DNA from: Sclerotinia nivalis
Taxonomy: Eukaryota > Ascomycota > Leotiomycetes > Helotiales > Sclerotiniaceae
Assembly (NCBI GenBank): GCA_029531795.1
Contig: JAPEIS010000015.1
Span: 868,001 to 932,000, forward strand
Reading direction: 5' to 3'
DNA: 64,000 bases
Shown here: piece by piece, positions 11,447 through 22,699 of the stretch
How positions within the stretch are numbered: position 1 is the stretch's first letter
How the letters are laid out: each line of letters opens with the position of its first letter
Translations under genes and position numbers: made by a program
The notes under the pieces: model-generated
Seen by the model: only the letters and a program-made list of their open reading frames with translations
What the model was told of the DNA's origin: nothing
Database searches by the model: none

Positions 11447-14400
11447 TTGTGGATTGTGGATGAAAATATGAATGCTGTCCGGAGACTAGGCTGGGTCTTT
11501 GGGTGGTTATACTTTTTTTGATGAATATTTCTCTTCTTTGTATCTACTTTTTTTTTCATGAGGGTGTAGTGCACGTAGGGATTTGGCATTCAACATGCCT
11601 TTACGAATATTTTTTTCTTTTTGATATTCCTTGACTTGTGATGTGCTGTTTGTGTTGTGTGGAATGATGTCCTATGGTAGTGAATATGGCTAAGAGTACT
11701 GTGATAAAATTAACGCTAGACCATCAATATAATAAGAAATTATTCTTCCATGTATCAGGACCCCATCTGTTCCATTAGGATAAGTAGAACTATAGCCTCA
11801 GATAGATTGGTATGACTTCCTTTCTAGTTTCACTTGAGAAGGATTGGCATACAAAAAAATTGTTTAAATACTTTCAGCAAACTCAATGAAGTAAACGTAA
11901 GATGTGCCAATATTAACTGGCAACTTGGTATATGTACAGTAATGAATTGCATATTCCCATTCCAACATATGACTAAACCAAGACTAAGATTTATCTCATG
12001 GCATTAAGACCAGTAGATATGGATCCCGAGGATATCTATTGATATAATACCTATATTCTGTATGAAATACAGGAGAAATATTAAGCTGGGAATGGGCTTC
12101 CGATGGATTATATAGTCTTACTTTCGAAATAGGGCGGAAAATGATATTTGATGAAAGCTTGAGTATTTATTCAATTCTGGAATTTAATCTTGGAATTTAT
12201 TTCCATTCATAGCTCTTTGATAAGACTTTCCAGCAAGAAAAGTTGTATATCTTGCGAGAAATATCATGACATTAATCTCATATCCTCCTCACCATCCTTA
12301 CGATTCCAAAATATCAAACTTGCGAAATTCCCTCAAGGTCTGCTCAATTCTCCCAATGAAAGTGTATCGCTGGAGCTAAAGCATAAAGCATAGAATGTGA
12401 TGAATGGCCTGTCAAATCCATCGTAAATCTCGATCGGAAATGCAAGCGTTGCGGAATTAAATTGAAAACCTCCTACTATTGACTAAAATACAGTAGAAAT
12501 TGTGGTGAATAGACATTCAAATACGAGATAGTGACCCCGGAACTCTATACTCTTGAGATCCATTGGATTCCTGCCGTGAACAAAGAGTCTCTGTGGAGAT
12601 GAATAGATCATCAATGCGCAAAAGAACAGAGTGATAGAGGGAAAAAGAACCGGGAAATCTATAAGTACATTGTTGATGTGAGTGTTGTCAGGTGTAACGA
12701 TAATAAAACTAACCTTTAGACACCTTCAGAGATGCTAGCAAGTGATGTCGAAAGAACTTATTGGTTTCTCTTTCATAGATTCTACCAACTATCTGGGATT
12801 GGCTTATAAGCACGAGTTAGGAGAAGGCTCTTGTGGATCATAAATCTATGCTTCTTTCCATCCTTTGACTGAACGGAAGTATCAGAATAGCCTTCGGCAG
12901 AGCCATAAGGTTTTTGCACGAAACATCCATCTTTTAAACGACCTATCACTCGTTAGGACGAACTGGGGATATGGCGAACTTGAACTAGATTGAAGATTTA
13001 GAAGTTGAATCGCCGTGCCATGATGTACAGTAGCCTCTAACGAAGCCAGACTAATACCAGACCAATACCAAAAACTCCTTTCTCGAACTAGGTATCGTCG
13101 GGCCGAGTTCTCTGTATTTGGTGGTGTTGAACGATATGGCTGGTCGAGCTCATGTACCCAATGTGTATTGCAATCTGGAATATACAGTTTAATCGGGCTG
13201 CATTCCATGATGAAGTTCTTTGAGGAGTTAACAAGTACATTTATGTACATTGTGTTTATGTTGCTGAATGTCTTGTTGGCTTCTATCGTGGTAGACAGTG
13301 GGAAGATTTTAAATACGTTAGACTGTCTTGTCCGAAGTTAGTTGGACACTTCCACTTTCGAGAATTAGCAAGCTATCAAAATACGCCTGCAGGAAAGTAT
13401 TTGCTTTTCTGCTTTATAGAGCGCTGAAAGAATCATACCAGAAGATGCGATCAGGAAGCCCTTGTGATCAGTAGAAGAAAGCGCAAAGATTGGACTACAA
13501 TATTGTGTAGAAGGTAAGAAGAGGAGGAACGTAAGAAGTGAAAAGAGAAAGTTGAGGATCAAAGATTTCCTGCCTATCAGTTGGATGGCTACTGAATGAA
13601 TGGAAAGAATTTGCGTGGAAATTATATAATAGGGGCAAGTACTAGCTGGCTACCAGCCTCCAATTAGATTTTGTAGTTCGATGTAATCTGCAATGACAGA
13701 TTTCTCTCATCAACAGAAAAACAAGAAGATTCAAGTGAATAGCAATATGTTTCCTTAAAAGTCGGGATAATTTCAATTTTATCTGAAATTGATCTCGGAT
13801 GTAAATGAACTTTGTGGACAACCTTAGAAGGACACACAAGCAAAACACGAGGTACACTTTCAAACAAGGTATGACTTGGTGAATTTTCCTCAGTAATTTC
13901 CTTCTTCATCAGTTGGGAATCGAGGAGGTAACAATATCTTATCCCAAGGTGATGAAAAACCATCCATACCAAAGTAGTGACAGAAGACTAATCCTCGAAA
14001 TATCATGATTACGAGCTGGTCAAATACCACATACATCTATCGAGAACATAATAAGATAACATCCGTCAAACGATCCATCTCATAACTGTGAAGAGAAAGT
14101 AATACTGCCCAAACTGACTATTCTTCACCCCTTCTTCCAAATCTTAATACTATACTATTCCACAACTTTTGTATGCATGTACACGAAGATGCGAATTGAG
14201 CAAAGGTTGCGTTGCTGACCAAAGAATTTTGGTTTCATAGAGAATGCCACCACAAGATCCATCACCTTTCGACCAAATTTATGTATAACTTGCAGTCACG
14301 ATGTTTACAACGATAGATGAATATGGATCTGACTAACATCCCGAGTATATACACTTGCACGATATTCAGCAAATACACGGGACAAGCTTCTCATTTTTAA

Positions 14401-14630
14401 ATACTGGGGTATTTTCAATGGAAAGAAAGTATACGGTCCTATGAATGACATAATGCTGTAATTTTACAATGGCTATGGAGAACTAAACGAACCTCGACTT
14501 TTTGAAAGCGCCCAGAATGCCTTTACAAATATTTATCCTTGCTACATCTATGACACCAGTTTTTGATATGGTCATGAACTGTCATATACTCCCAATTTGA
14601 ATCTTCTTAATTCACTCCACAATAGCCACC
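11447..14630. other. Gene-free stretch, moderately AT-rich
   Basis: No gene is supported. Minus-strand frames at 12882-13250 (122 aa from an ATG) and 13642-13972 have no recognisable domain and no splice-linked extension. Hydrophobic frame 13365-13562 begins at TTG, not ATG. Confidence 0.45.
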
Positions 14631-15400
14631 TCAATGAACTCCATTCAACAAAGTCTCACTCTCCACACCATTCTGTCCCTCTCCCTCACCACTCAAAACC
14701 CAATCCCTAACTGCACCTTTCCAATCACTAACCCTCCCATCTCCCACCTTTACACTAACAACCCGAACCTCTTCTCCCTCAACGAAGACTCTTCCACCAT
14801 CTCCTTCTCCAGCCCTCACTCCCTCTTCCCCCAAGAAAACACAATTCTCCAAATGTCTATCCTTCAACCATTTTTCCTCTTCCCCTCCACTTTCTACTAC
14901 CCTCGCTTCCCCATTAATCGTCGCACTTATACTACTTATCGCACTCGTATTCAATCCTATTAACATCTCTGCCAAACTACTTCTGCCTCCAGCATTCCGC
15001 GGAGGACTCGAAGCTCTATTTCCAGTAGGAGGACGATGAGATACCCAATCGTGAACTAATAATGAAACATTTGGATTTTCAAGAAGGTTTTGAGTTTTCT
15101 TAGAGGAAGGGTTCGTGGTCATTATTATGGTAGGATGAGGAGACCAGGGTGTACTGGGAAGATAGGTGTAGTTCATGAGGGAGACGTGCGGACGAAGCGA
15201 CGTGCATGTTGCGAGATGTAACTATATATCATGTGAAATCAGCGTTTGTCCGTGAAAAAGATGTAGCTACTTATGAGGAGGTGAGAACGTACAAATCTAG
15301 CATTTTCTAAGCATTGGACGACTTCCGAGGGTAAGGTCCTTGAGATTTGAAGATTGGTGACGCCGGCTGAGGCTTCATAATTCAAAGGTGCTTCCGTCAT
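14631..15400 (-). CDS. Pyridoxamine 5'-phosphate oxidase-like FMN-binding protein
   Basis: Two exons on the minus strand: 15293-15400 and 14631-15221, joined by a 71-nt intron; 232 aa. The start is the ATG at 15400 (MTEAPLNYE). The joined frame gives VVQCLENARF then LHLATCTSLRPHVSLMNYTY, the first strands of the PNPOx split-barrel. PTIIMTTNPSSKKTQNL and PNVSLLVHDWVSHRP follow, the usual core. A Glu/Gly/Val-rich C-terminal extension follows from about residue 165. Members bind FMN or a related flavin; most fungal homologues of this type are not proven PNP oxidases, so the substrate is unknown. The gene is divergent from LipB with 531 bp between the starts. Confidence 0.8.
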
Positions 15401-15931
15401 GGTGCTGCTATGGAAATGTGTTGTTTAGAAGCAAGTTTGTTGTAGTATCTTTGAAAAAAGTTGAAGCTGATATTCTATGAGTGCCGATGGGAGGAGAGGG
15501 GCAGAAGTTGGTCAGAATGAAAGAGGAGATCGGGATTGGCGGGGCAATGATTGCATGTGATTACGTAATATTTAAGAAGCTCCAGTCTTCATCTCAAACC
15601 TACACAAAATAATCGGTGCATTGCTTTACAACTTCACTCTCTCATTCCAAAGTTCTTGAATTAGATGAAGGAAGTGTCCTCTATCAATACCAAGCTATGT
15701 ATAACTTTGGTAAAGGTATAAAAAGAAGAGATGATATTTGAGCAACTCCGAACTTGGAGCTCTTATCTAATCTCCGAATCACATTTTCTTTCAGCCTTGT
15801 CAAGACTCCAATTCCAATCTCTTCCTTTGCTTTGAAACTTATTGGCGCACCAACCTTTGTTGCCTTCATTCTCTCTTTTGGTATTTTCTTCTTTGTAATA
15901 ATCTCACTACTTCCCTCATGCTCACTCAATC
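15401..15931. promoter_or_regulatory. Divergent promoter region, PNPOx-like gene / LipB
   Basis: This 531-bp interval lies between the two start codons, so both promoters must be in it or overlap the genes. It is CT-rich toward the LipB start. No specific factor site is recognised. Confidence 0.6.
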
Positions 15932-17083
15932 ATGATTCCTTTACCCCCTTCTTCCATCACGAGCAATCTCATCCGTCACATTCATCTCAGAGGCGTGACA
16001 CCCTTTCATATTGCTCAAACTATTCAATCCACACTCGTATCCAAACTACTTGAACATAAGAAAAGTATGCCTCCTATTATATCTTCTTCCTATTTTCACA
16101 TCATCCCTCTCGCCATAAAACTAACCCAGCAAACAGAGACCTCGATTCCTGAACATGCCCGCCTGACACCTCCTGCCCCTACTCCTACAGTCCTCACATT
16201 CCAATCGACTCCAGTCTACACCACTGGCCGACGAGAGCTCCAAACCCCACTCTCCGAATCCCTCCTCAAAACCCTTCACAAACCTCTAATCCCCGTTTCT
16301 ACCACCCACCTCCCGGCCATTCGTGAACCATTCACCACCTTCAACAGCAAGGAGCAAAAAGCCGAAGTTGTGCAAACTCCTCGAGGCGGCCTAATAACTT
16401 TTCATGGCCCAGGTCAACTCGTCATATATCCCGTCATTGATTTATTAACTTTTCCTAATTTGGGTGCAAGATGTTATGTAAACCTCCTGGAAGAAGCTAC
16501 CATCAAATTATTGCGCGTTATGTGTTTGGATATTCTAGGTCGGACGGAAAATCCAGGGGTATGGCTGAATGAGAAGGAGAAGATAGCGAGTTTAGGTGTC
16601 TATTTAAGGAGACATGTCAGTAGCTATGGGGTTGGACTGAATATGATCATGGAGAGAGGATGGTGGGATAGGATTAAGGCGTGTGGGCTGGACGGGAAGA
16701 GAATCGTGGGGCTCGATGAAGTTTTCTTCGAGACGCCTGGAAAGTATGAGGAACTGAAAGAAAAGTGGGGTAGTGATATAAAGGTGCAGTTGATGGATGG
16801 TGGTTATATTGCACATTGGTGGTTAAGGGAGTTTGTGGCGGGGCTAGGGAGACTTGGAAGAGGCGAGAAGTGTGATGGAAGTGAAAGTCCAGGCCAAAGT
16901 GAAAACAAAGTTGAAAGTGGAGAGCAGAGTAATGACGAAAACATTGGAAAACGAAGGGAATGGACCGCCTGGGGAGATATCCCAGAAGAGGTAAAGCAAT
17001 TAATACCACTTGACATACGAGGAGGAAATGAATTAAACATAAGTACTGCTGGAGGATTCATACAATATCACCAATGGAGATAA
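15932..17083 (+). CDS. LIP2: Octanoyltransferase (lipoyl(octanoyl) transferase, LipB/Lip2)
   Basis: Single exon, 383 aa. The enzyme moves octanoyl from acyl carrier protein to lipoyl domains in mitochondria. The family blocks are in order: LRGVTPFHIAQTIQ near residue 19, RGGLITFHGPGQL at 151-163, KIASLGVYLRRHVSSYGVGLN with the conserved Lys217, and ACGLDGKR with the catalytic Cys251. The stretch at ~45-135 is longer than in bacteria, and the C-terminus adds about 90 residues rich in Ser/Glu/Gly. The start is chosen because the domain begins only ~18 residues later. The short basic N-terminus is compatible with mitochondrial import but not strong. Confidence 0.9.
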   Translation: MIPLPPSSITSNLIRHIHLRGVTPFHIAQTIQSTLVSKLLEHKKSMPPIISSSYFHIIPLAIKLTQQTETSIPEHARLTPPAPTPTVLTFQSTPVYTTGRRELQTPLSESLLKTLHKPLIPVSTTHLPAIREPFTTFNSKEQKAEVVQTPRGGLITFHGPGQLVIYPVIDLLTFPNLGARCYVNLLEEATIKLLRVMCLDILGRTENPGVWLNEKEKIASLGVYLRRHVSSYGVGLNMIMERGWWDRIKACGLDGKRIVGLDEVFFETPGKYEELKEKWGSDIKVQLMDGGYIAHWWLREFVAGLGRLGRGEKCDGSESPGQSENKVESGEQSNDENIGKRREWTAWGDIPEEVKQLIPLDIRGGNELNISTAGGFIQYHQWR

Positions 17084-17967
17084 CATAAAAATGAAAAGAA
17101 TCTGCTACGAATAATTATATGGACAAGAAGAAGAATCTTCCACGGATAATTACGTGCACACGAAAAGTAACAACCGAACGTAGTATACGTAAACAGGAGC
17201 TGGATAACAAAAGAACGTGTGGAATCGTCCGGAGGACGGAGCACTTTGATTGAAATAGGGGCAAGGGCCAAGCGAGTCAAAAATGAAGTACTCGTACTAG
17301 TCAGGTAATTGAAAGATATTTAAACCAATCAATCAATCAATCATACCATATATCTTCAACACCATTCCATCTCATCCCCTCTCATTTCATCCCCTCTCAT
17401 CTAAACCCTATTTATTCACCTTCCCATCATCCCCCTTGATGCCCTATCCAGATCTACTACAACTCCCTATTCATTCAAACACGATATTGAGTATATGATA
17501 TAAACGTATCTTTTTTATTTAAACAAGAACTTTTATTATAACTTTTTTTATATATTACAGTAACAGAACTAACATGAACATAAATATAAATATCATTAAT
17601 TTATTACCTCAACCTCCTTCCTCCATATGTGTACCATGCAAGAAGAAGAGAAAAATTACCCAACTCCTCCAAATCGTTACATTAATGTACAATTAATTGC
17701 CCTCCTATTCCAATTCCCCCCATCCGCCTACATGTTCATGAGTATGTATTAATCCCAAAGAAATCCGATCGTGGGTATCCATTAATTATTGCTTGTCCAC
17801 ATTTCGTCCACACCTAGACCCCAAAGATTCGTGGGTTGTCACCAATTGACTTCCTCAACATCAATTTGATCATTGTCGACCTCATCATCATTCATTGACC
17901 CATCGTCATCTTCCACCAATTCCTCACCGCTCGCCTCGATCACATCAATTTTGATGAAGATATGCAT
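17084..17967. other. Convergent 3' intergenic region between LipB and the Sur7-family gene
   Basis: AT-rich, with an (AATC)n run at 17326-17343 and pyrimidine-rich sequence; probably the two 3' UTRs. No gene is seen. Confidence 0.5.
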
Positions 17968-18994
17968 TTAAGCATATTCATCCTTGACCCGACGCTGGCT
18001 CTCATTTCTTTCGAAAGAGCTACGACCCGCCGCACGAGCAGCACGCCTTTCACGTTGGTTGCGATAGAATGAAAACATACCACCACCAGTACCTGCACTT
18101 GTAACAGGAACATCACGAACAACAGATCCCTTGCTTTCTCGACGGCGTGCTCTACGACTTTCGCTTGTAGCTCCTCCAATGCAAAGTAAAATTGTGGCGA
18201 TAGCCAAGCATGCCCATGCTGCCCATGTAAAACCGAATGCGTATCGTCCCAGGCTAGCATTTATACCAGCGTCGCGGAATCTGTTGCGGGCTTTCACAAA
18301 TTCGGCACTGAATATTGATTAGCTACAAGATAGATCAAACGAGAATTGTGCAGGAACTTACGTCATTAATGAAGCGGCAATGCTAAAGAAGAAAAGAGCC
18401 ACCATTGTCAAGAAAGCTCCTAAATACGATCCAAGTCGACTACACACGGCCAACATCGAGGTGAAGAACGCAAAGACGGTGAAAAAGAGTCCCATGAGAT
18501 AAAATACCCATCCAAATCTCCACATGTAGTAGTAGGAGGAGCTGGTCGTATTTTTGCCGTGCGAACTTCACGATATTAGTAATTGTTGGGACACATTTTC
18601 GATCAGGGCATAACTTACCCAAGAAGACTGGGAGGAGCACCATCACCACCTCCAACCCATGCGTAACCAAAGGGAAGATCTGGTACTGAGCTCCCACAAT
18701 CGGTATTCCCCTCCCCGCAGACTCTAAAATAATTCCATTGTGAAATTGGTCTGGCTCCAGCAATACTCGAAGTGTCGGCTCTAAGGAAGTGTGTCTTGTC
18801 TAAAGGAGTCGTTTGTGTTATGCCACCTAGTATCACGAAGAACATGAACATAATCGAAGCACCGATTAAGATCAAGGAAATCGTCCCCATTAGGCCACCT
18901 GCGATTGATCGAAAATTAGCAAGGGCTCTCAGAAAAACTTGGTTTGGCGGGGCCAAGGATGTGCAGAGGACAAAGACTTACGAGTGAGAGCCAT
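17968..18994 (-). CDS. SUR7/PalI family four-helix membrane protein (eisosome)
   Basis: Four minus-strand exons: 18982-18994 (13 nt), 18619-18898, 18362-18565, 17968-18307; 278 aa with all phases consistent. The tiny first exon gives MALT and then splices into RGLMGTISLI, the standard Sur7-family start. Membrane segments: TISLILIGASIMFMFFVIL near 10-30; FGWVFYLMGLFFTVFAFF; a following segment ending …MVALFFFSIAASLM; and WAAWACLAIATILLCIGG. An extracellular loop carries WNYFRVCGEGNTDCGSS with the paired Cys of the family. The C-terminal tail is basic and cytosolic. These proteins mark plasma-membrane eisosome domains. The ATG at 18956 lies inside intron 1 and is not the start. Confidence 0.88.
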
Positions 18995-21455
18995 GGTGAA
19001 GAAGTCAAATTAATTTTAAGGTGTCAAGAGGAATGTAATGTGATGGCGAAGAATGATGGGAAACTGTTCAAAATGCCATGTTAGCTTCTTGCATTCTCTG
19101 TGCCAGCCCATCGTACAAATGCAAGGTGAGGAGAAATCTCCGTCGTCGCACAAGCAATACACCTTGCAGATGGTACATGTCGTACGGAAAACGGAAAACC
19201 GTTGAATGAAAGATTCCAACTTACTCTCAGATGAAGGGTATCAAAATTTTGAAAGTGGTATGTAAATATGTAATTCAACCGAAAGTTTGACGGAGAGAAG
19301 AAAGGTTTATTAAACAAACATAAAAGCCAGCGCCGGTATTAGTGTGTTGTGCTAAGGTTACTCAAGGTTGTACCAAGTTTGGCTGGGCTGTGATGACGAT
19401 AGCGGTGATATGTTTTGTTTAGCTTTGACCCGTTGGATTTTGGTAAACTGGGGAAAGTCAACATTTGAATGGTTCAATGAAAGAACTAGATGTGATGGAT
19501 CATTCTAGTTGGTTGATAAATTCCTATGATGTAAGTGTATCTATTTCTACTTCCCTATGTCCCTTTCGAAATTTCGAGAAGCTTGCTTTGGCACAAAAGA
19601 CAGTCGAAGAATGAATAGATCACGTTTTAACCTTGATCTTCTTTCTTTATGCTTTTAACTCACGTGTCCCGTACCTTCCGGTTGTCTAGACTTCCCAAAA
19701 GACTGAAAACGAATTTGAAAGAAGTGCTTTGATCATTGTTATCCCGATGAAGCTGTTGATATTTTGATGATGTGGCTGAATTGTACTCCGTAATCATCGA
19801 GACTAATGAAGAGTAATACGTCATAATGGAGCCATAGCTGCACTGATCTGCGTCTGGCAAAATCTAATAGAACCATAATACATGAGTAGCGTAAATACCA
19901 CAAGTAGCTAATAGTTCATCCCATAACTTGATTTTCCAGGTATTAATCAAGTTATCCGAGGTGATTAGATGATGGGAACTCTTACCCCTCATCTTAGCCA
20001 TTCGAAGAATCGAAGGTTCCCAGAGTAGTTAGCATTCATCTCTCGTGATAATTTAGTCATTTTTATCCATGAAGGAAGAGTCGACAAATATCAAAGAAAA
20101 ATGTCCTTTCCTTATCCCGATCCACCAATTCATCTCTAGCTGAAAACGATTATCAAGAAAGGCATGCTCTACCAACAGAGCTTGCCTCTCAATCAAGCTT
20201 AGATTTTGAGGCTGAGGCTGTACGAACGATAGAACGATATTCTCCCTCCTAAATCTCAACTCTACCACGATCAACCACCTAGAAAAGATCGCGCAAAACA
20301 TGCGCCATTCCAGCATTAATATCCGCAGCCAAAATGAACAAACCAGCAATGAATAATTCACAAAGATTTGCTACCTTTCTGAGTTATACGTTATTGGCGA
20401 CAACATTTATCATAATGCGTCGATATGTTCCAGAGGAGTTTATAGAAAATCAACGGATACCTAAAGGATACCGGTGCTATGAACCGAATCTACGACATTT
20501 TACCCTCGCTAGGTTCCAATATTAGCCGTGTGCGCATCAACATCCATCAATCATTACACAGCACCAGGCCCGAGTCAATCGGTCTGATTTACCTAGATTC
20601 TCAAGAAGACATATACTCAAATCCGAGCGACGTACAAAGATTCGAACCGCGACGACGCAAACTTACATGAGTCCAAGGAATATTCAAACATCTACCACTC
20701 CCTAGTGGTTGCAGAGGAGATCCAGACTGTAGACAAAAATCTCAACTTCATACGAGACTGAATCCGGAATTTCCCCGAACCTTTACTCTACCATCCGATC
20801 CTGCAAATCACGCAATCACATGGCGATCTGTTTCGAACGGGAAATCCATATCCCACCTATGAACGCCACCGCAGACCCTTCATCGTACGATAACCAAGTG
20901 CTTGGGATATACTCGGGTCTTGCATATACAAGTGCCTGGGATTTTTGAACGGTAAATTCAAGGGTCGAATATGTTATACGTATCTGGAAGTATTTCCGAC
21001 GCACAAGGGCCCAGGAATTTTAAACTAATCAAGCAAGTGCCGGATGCTCTTCAATGCCACGAATACTTCACATCGATGTTATCTACACTACATATACTAT
21101 AGAATAGCCTAGTGGGTTTATGTATGCAGATCTAAGCCTCGGATGAGTGTCCCCGGTGTGCATATTTTTCTAATAGTGAACGAATTTCGATATGCTCATT
21201 TTTCTATTACTATACACTATGAACAAATCACTCAAATTGCAAAGCTGTATTGTGAGCCATGATTTTCTATATAGTAGTCTATCCGGAATATTTTGCAATG
21301 GTTTCAAAGGGTGGGTGAAAGGGCTAAAACTCTTTTCACATATTCATAATTCATGTCTCTCCAAGATCCGAAGTTTGAAGAACGGTCATTCTCCTCGAAG
21401 GATTAGATCCTTCTTAAAGTACAAATTTTTCTGATGATTTAAATGCCTCAAATAG

Positions 21456-21500
21456 TTTGAATGTTTTGAATGTTTTGAATGCTTTGAATGCTTTGAATAT
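21456..21500 (+). repeat. Tandem TTTGAATG(T/C)T decamer repeat
   Basis: Four to five adjacent copies of a 10-bp unit lie in AT-rich intergenic DNA. Confidence 0.75.
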
Positions 21501-21554
21501 TTGGAGTAGTTTGATTCTTTTAAATGGTCTAAATATTAAATACTTTGAATCTTG

Positions 21555-21764
21555 CTACTTAGCAGGAATCGACCAAACTCCACAGCCATCTTCATAAATC
21601 CCTCCCTCGAGGCTAAACTCCTTCATTATGTGTCCATCCGGATCCTGCGTACACATTGACGCAATGGCCGTATGGATATCTGCTTCATATTGCTGCTGAC
21701 CCAACGCCTCAAAACTAAACGTTGTCTTAGACTTATTACTCGGACAAGCGTCTACATCATACAT
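21555..21764 (-). CDS. Possible small Cys-containing protein or 3' exon
   Basis: A 69-aa frame from the ATG at 21764, with coding-like composition and four Cys (ACPSN, SMCTQDPDG, EDGCGVW). There is no signal peptide from this ATG. A splice-like site (gatgtag) lies just inside the N-terminus, so it could be a last exon, but no upstream exon was found. The family is unknown. Confidence 0.25.
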   Translation of the reverse strand: MYDVDACPSNKSKTTFSFEALGQQQYEADIHTAIASMCTQDPDGHIMKEFSLEGGIYEDGCGVWSIPAK

Positions 21765-21818
21765 AACCCTTAAAGTTATTGTCGCTTTCTTTTTTTTGTA
21801 ATCCCTAACAGTCAGCAG

Positions 21819-21870
21819 TCTATGATTCAGTCGGCTCTCTATGATTCAGTCGGCTCTCTATGATTCAGCC
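21819..21870 (+). repeat. Triple tandem repeat TCTATGATTCAGTCGGCTC
   Basis: Two full 19-bp copies and a diverged third abut the left end of the MITE-like element. The repeat ends in AGTCGG, like the element's terminus. Confidence 0.8.
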
Positions 21871-21881
21871 AACTGCTCCGT

Positions 21882-22122
21882 AGTCGGTGAAAGTAAGTGT
21901 CCCGCAAGATATAAATATATGAATAATTTAATCAAATTTTGGATTAGTATAATGTTTAAATCTATGAATTCAGAATCGTTATAGCAATTCATATATATAT
22001 AAGATTTAAATCAATTTGAAAACTGATAGATCGATATCAGAAATAAGATTTTCGCTAACAATTTCTTGATTTGACTCTATTTTGCACCAAAAAAGCTGCT
22101 GGGATCCTTGCTTTCACCGACT
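21882..22122. mobile_element. MITE-like element with ~24-bp imperfect terminal inverted repeats
   Basis: The left end AGTCGGTGAAAGtAAG..TCCC is the reverse complement of the right end GGGATccTTGcTTTCACCGACT. The outer 12 bp are perfect and about 19 of 22 compared positions match. The 241-bp body is AT-rich and non-coding. No clear target-site duplication is seen at the edges. Short, non-coding and TIR-bounded fits a miniature inverted-repeat transposable element; it could also be a chance or structural inverted repeat. Confidence 0.6.
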
Positions 22123-22699
22123 GGGAACCAGTCGACTGATTTCAGTAGTTGTATTAGAAGTAATAAAGGCGAAGAAGGATGAGATTACAGCAAGTTTCCA
22201 GAAAAAGCAACTCTAGACAGAAAAGTAAATGAAAGGCTGCATATCAATGAGTATGCTATATTGACTCTGTCACCATAACTTAGAACTAGACCTGCTATCT
22301 TCGTCCCGTAAGACATCATCTTCGCGTACTAACGGACTAATCACTCTCTTTCAGGTACTTCCACATTGTTCTTCTCAAACTTGGCTTCTTCAATTGTATC
22401 GATATCTCCATTACCATAAATCCCGTGCAGTACAGGCTCCGCACCGCGGTCATGGTGGACGAGCTCGTGGGTAAGATGAGGGTCAAGTCTTCCTAGATGG
22501 AAGTTCAAAGATCTGCCCAGCGAAATGATATTACATCCTGGGAAAGGTCTACCCCAATTCTTCCAATTGCGCTGCCAAATTGTGACCTTGAAAGTAAACA
22601 CAATAGAGATTGTCCGTGAGTTTGTAGTTTTCAGTGGTTATGTAAAGAGCAGGTTATCTTTGTCTTTTGTTATTGAAGAAATCGCACTTAAAGTGCTAT

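Noticed and set aside
12882..13250. 122-aa minus-strand ORF with ATG
   Set aside because: It has no recognised domain, no splice-linked exons and mixed composition; chance is likely in a 3.2-kb gene-free region.
13365..13562. Frame resembling a signal peptide
   Set aside because: The first codon is TTG, not ATG, and no upstream exon could be joined.
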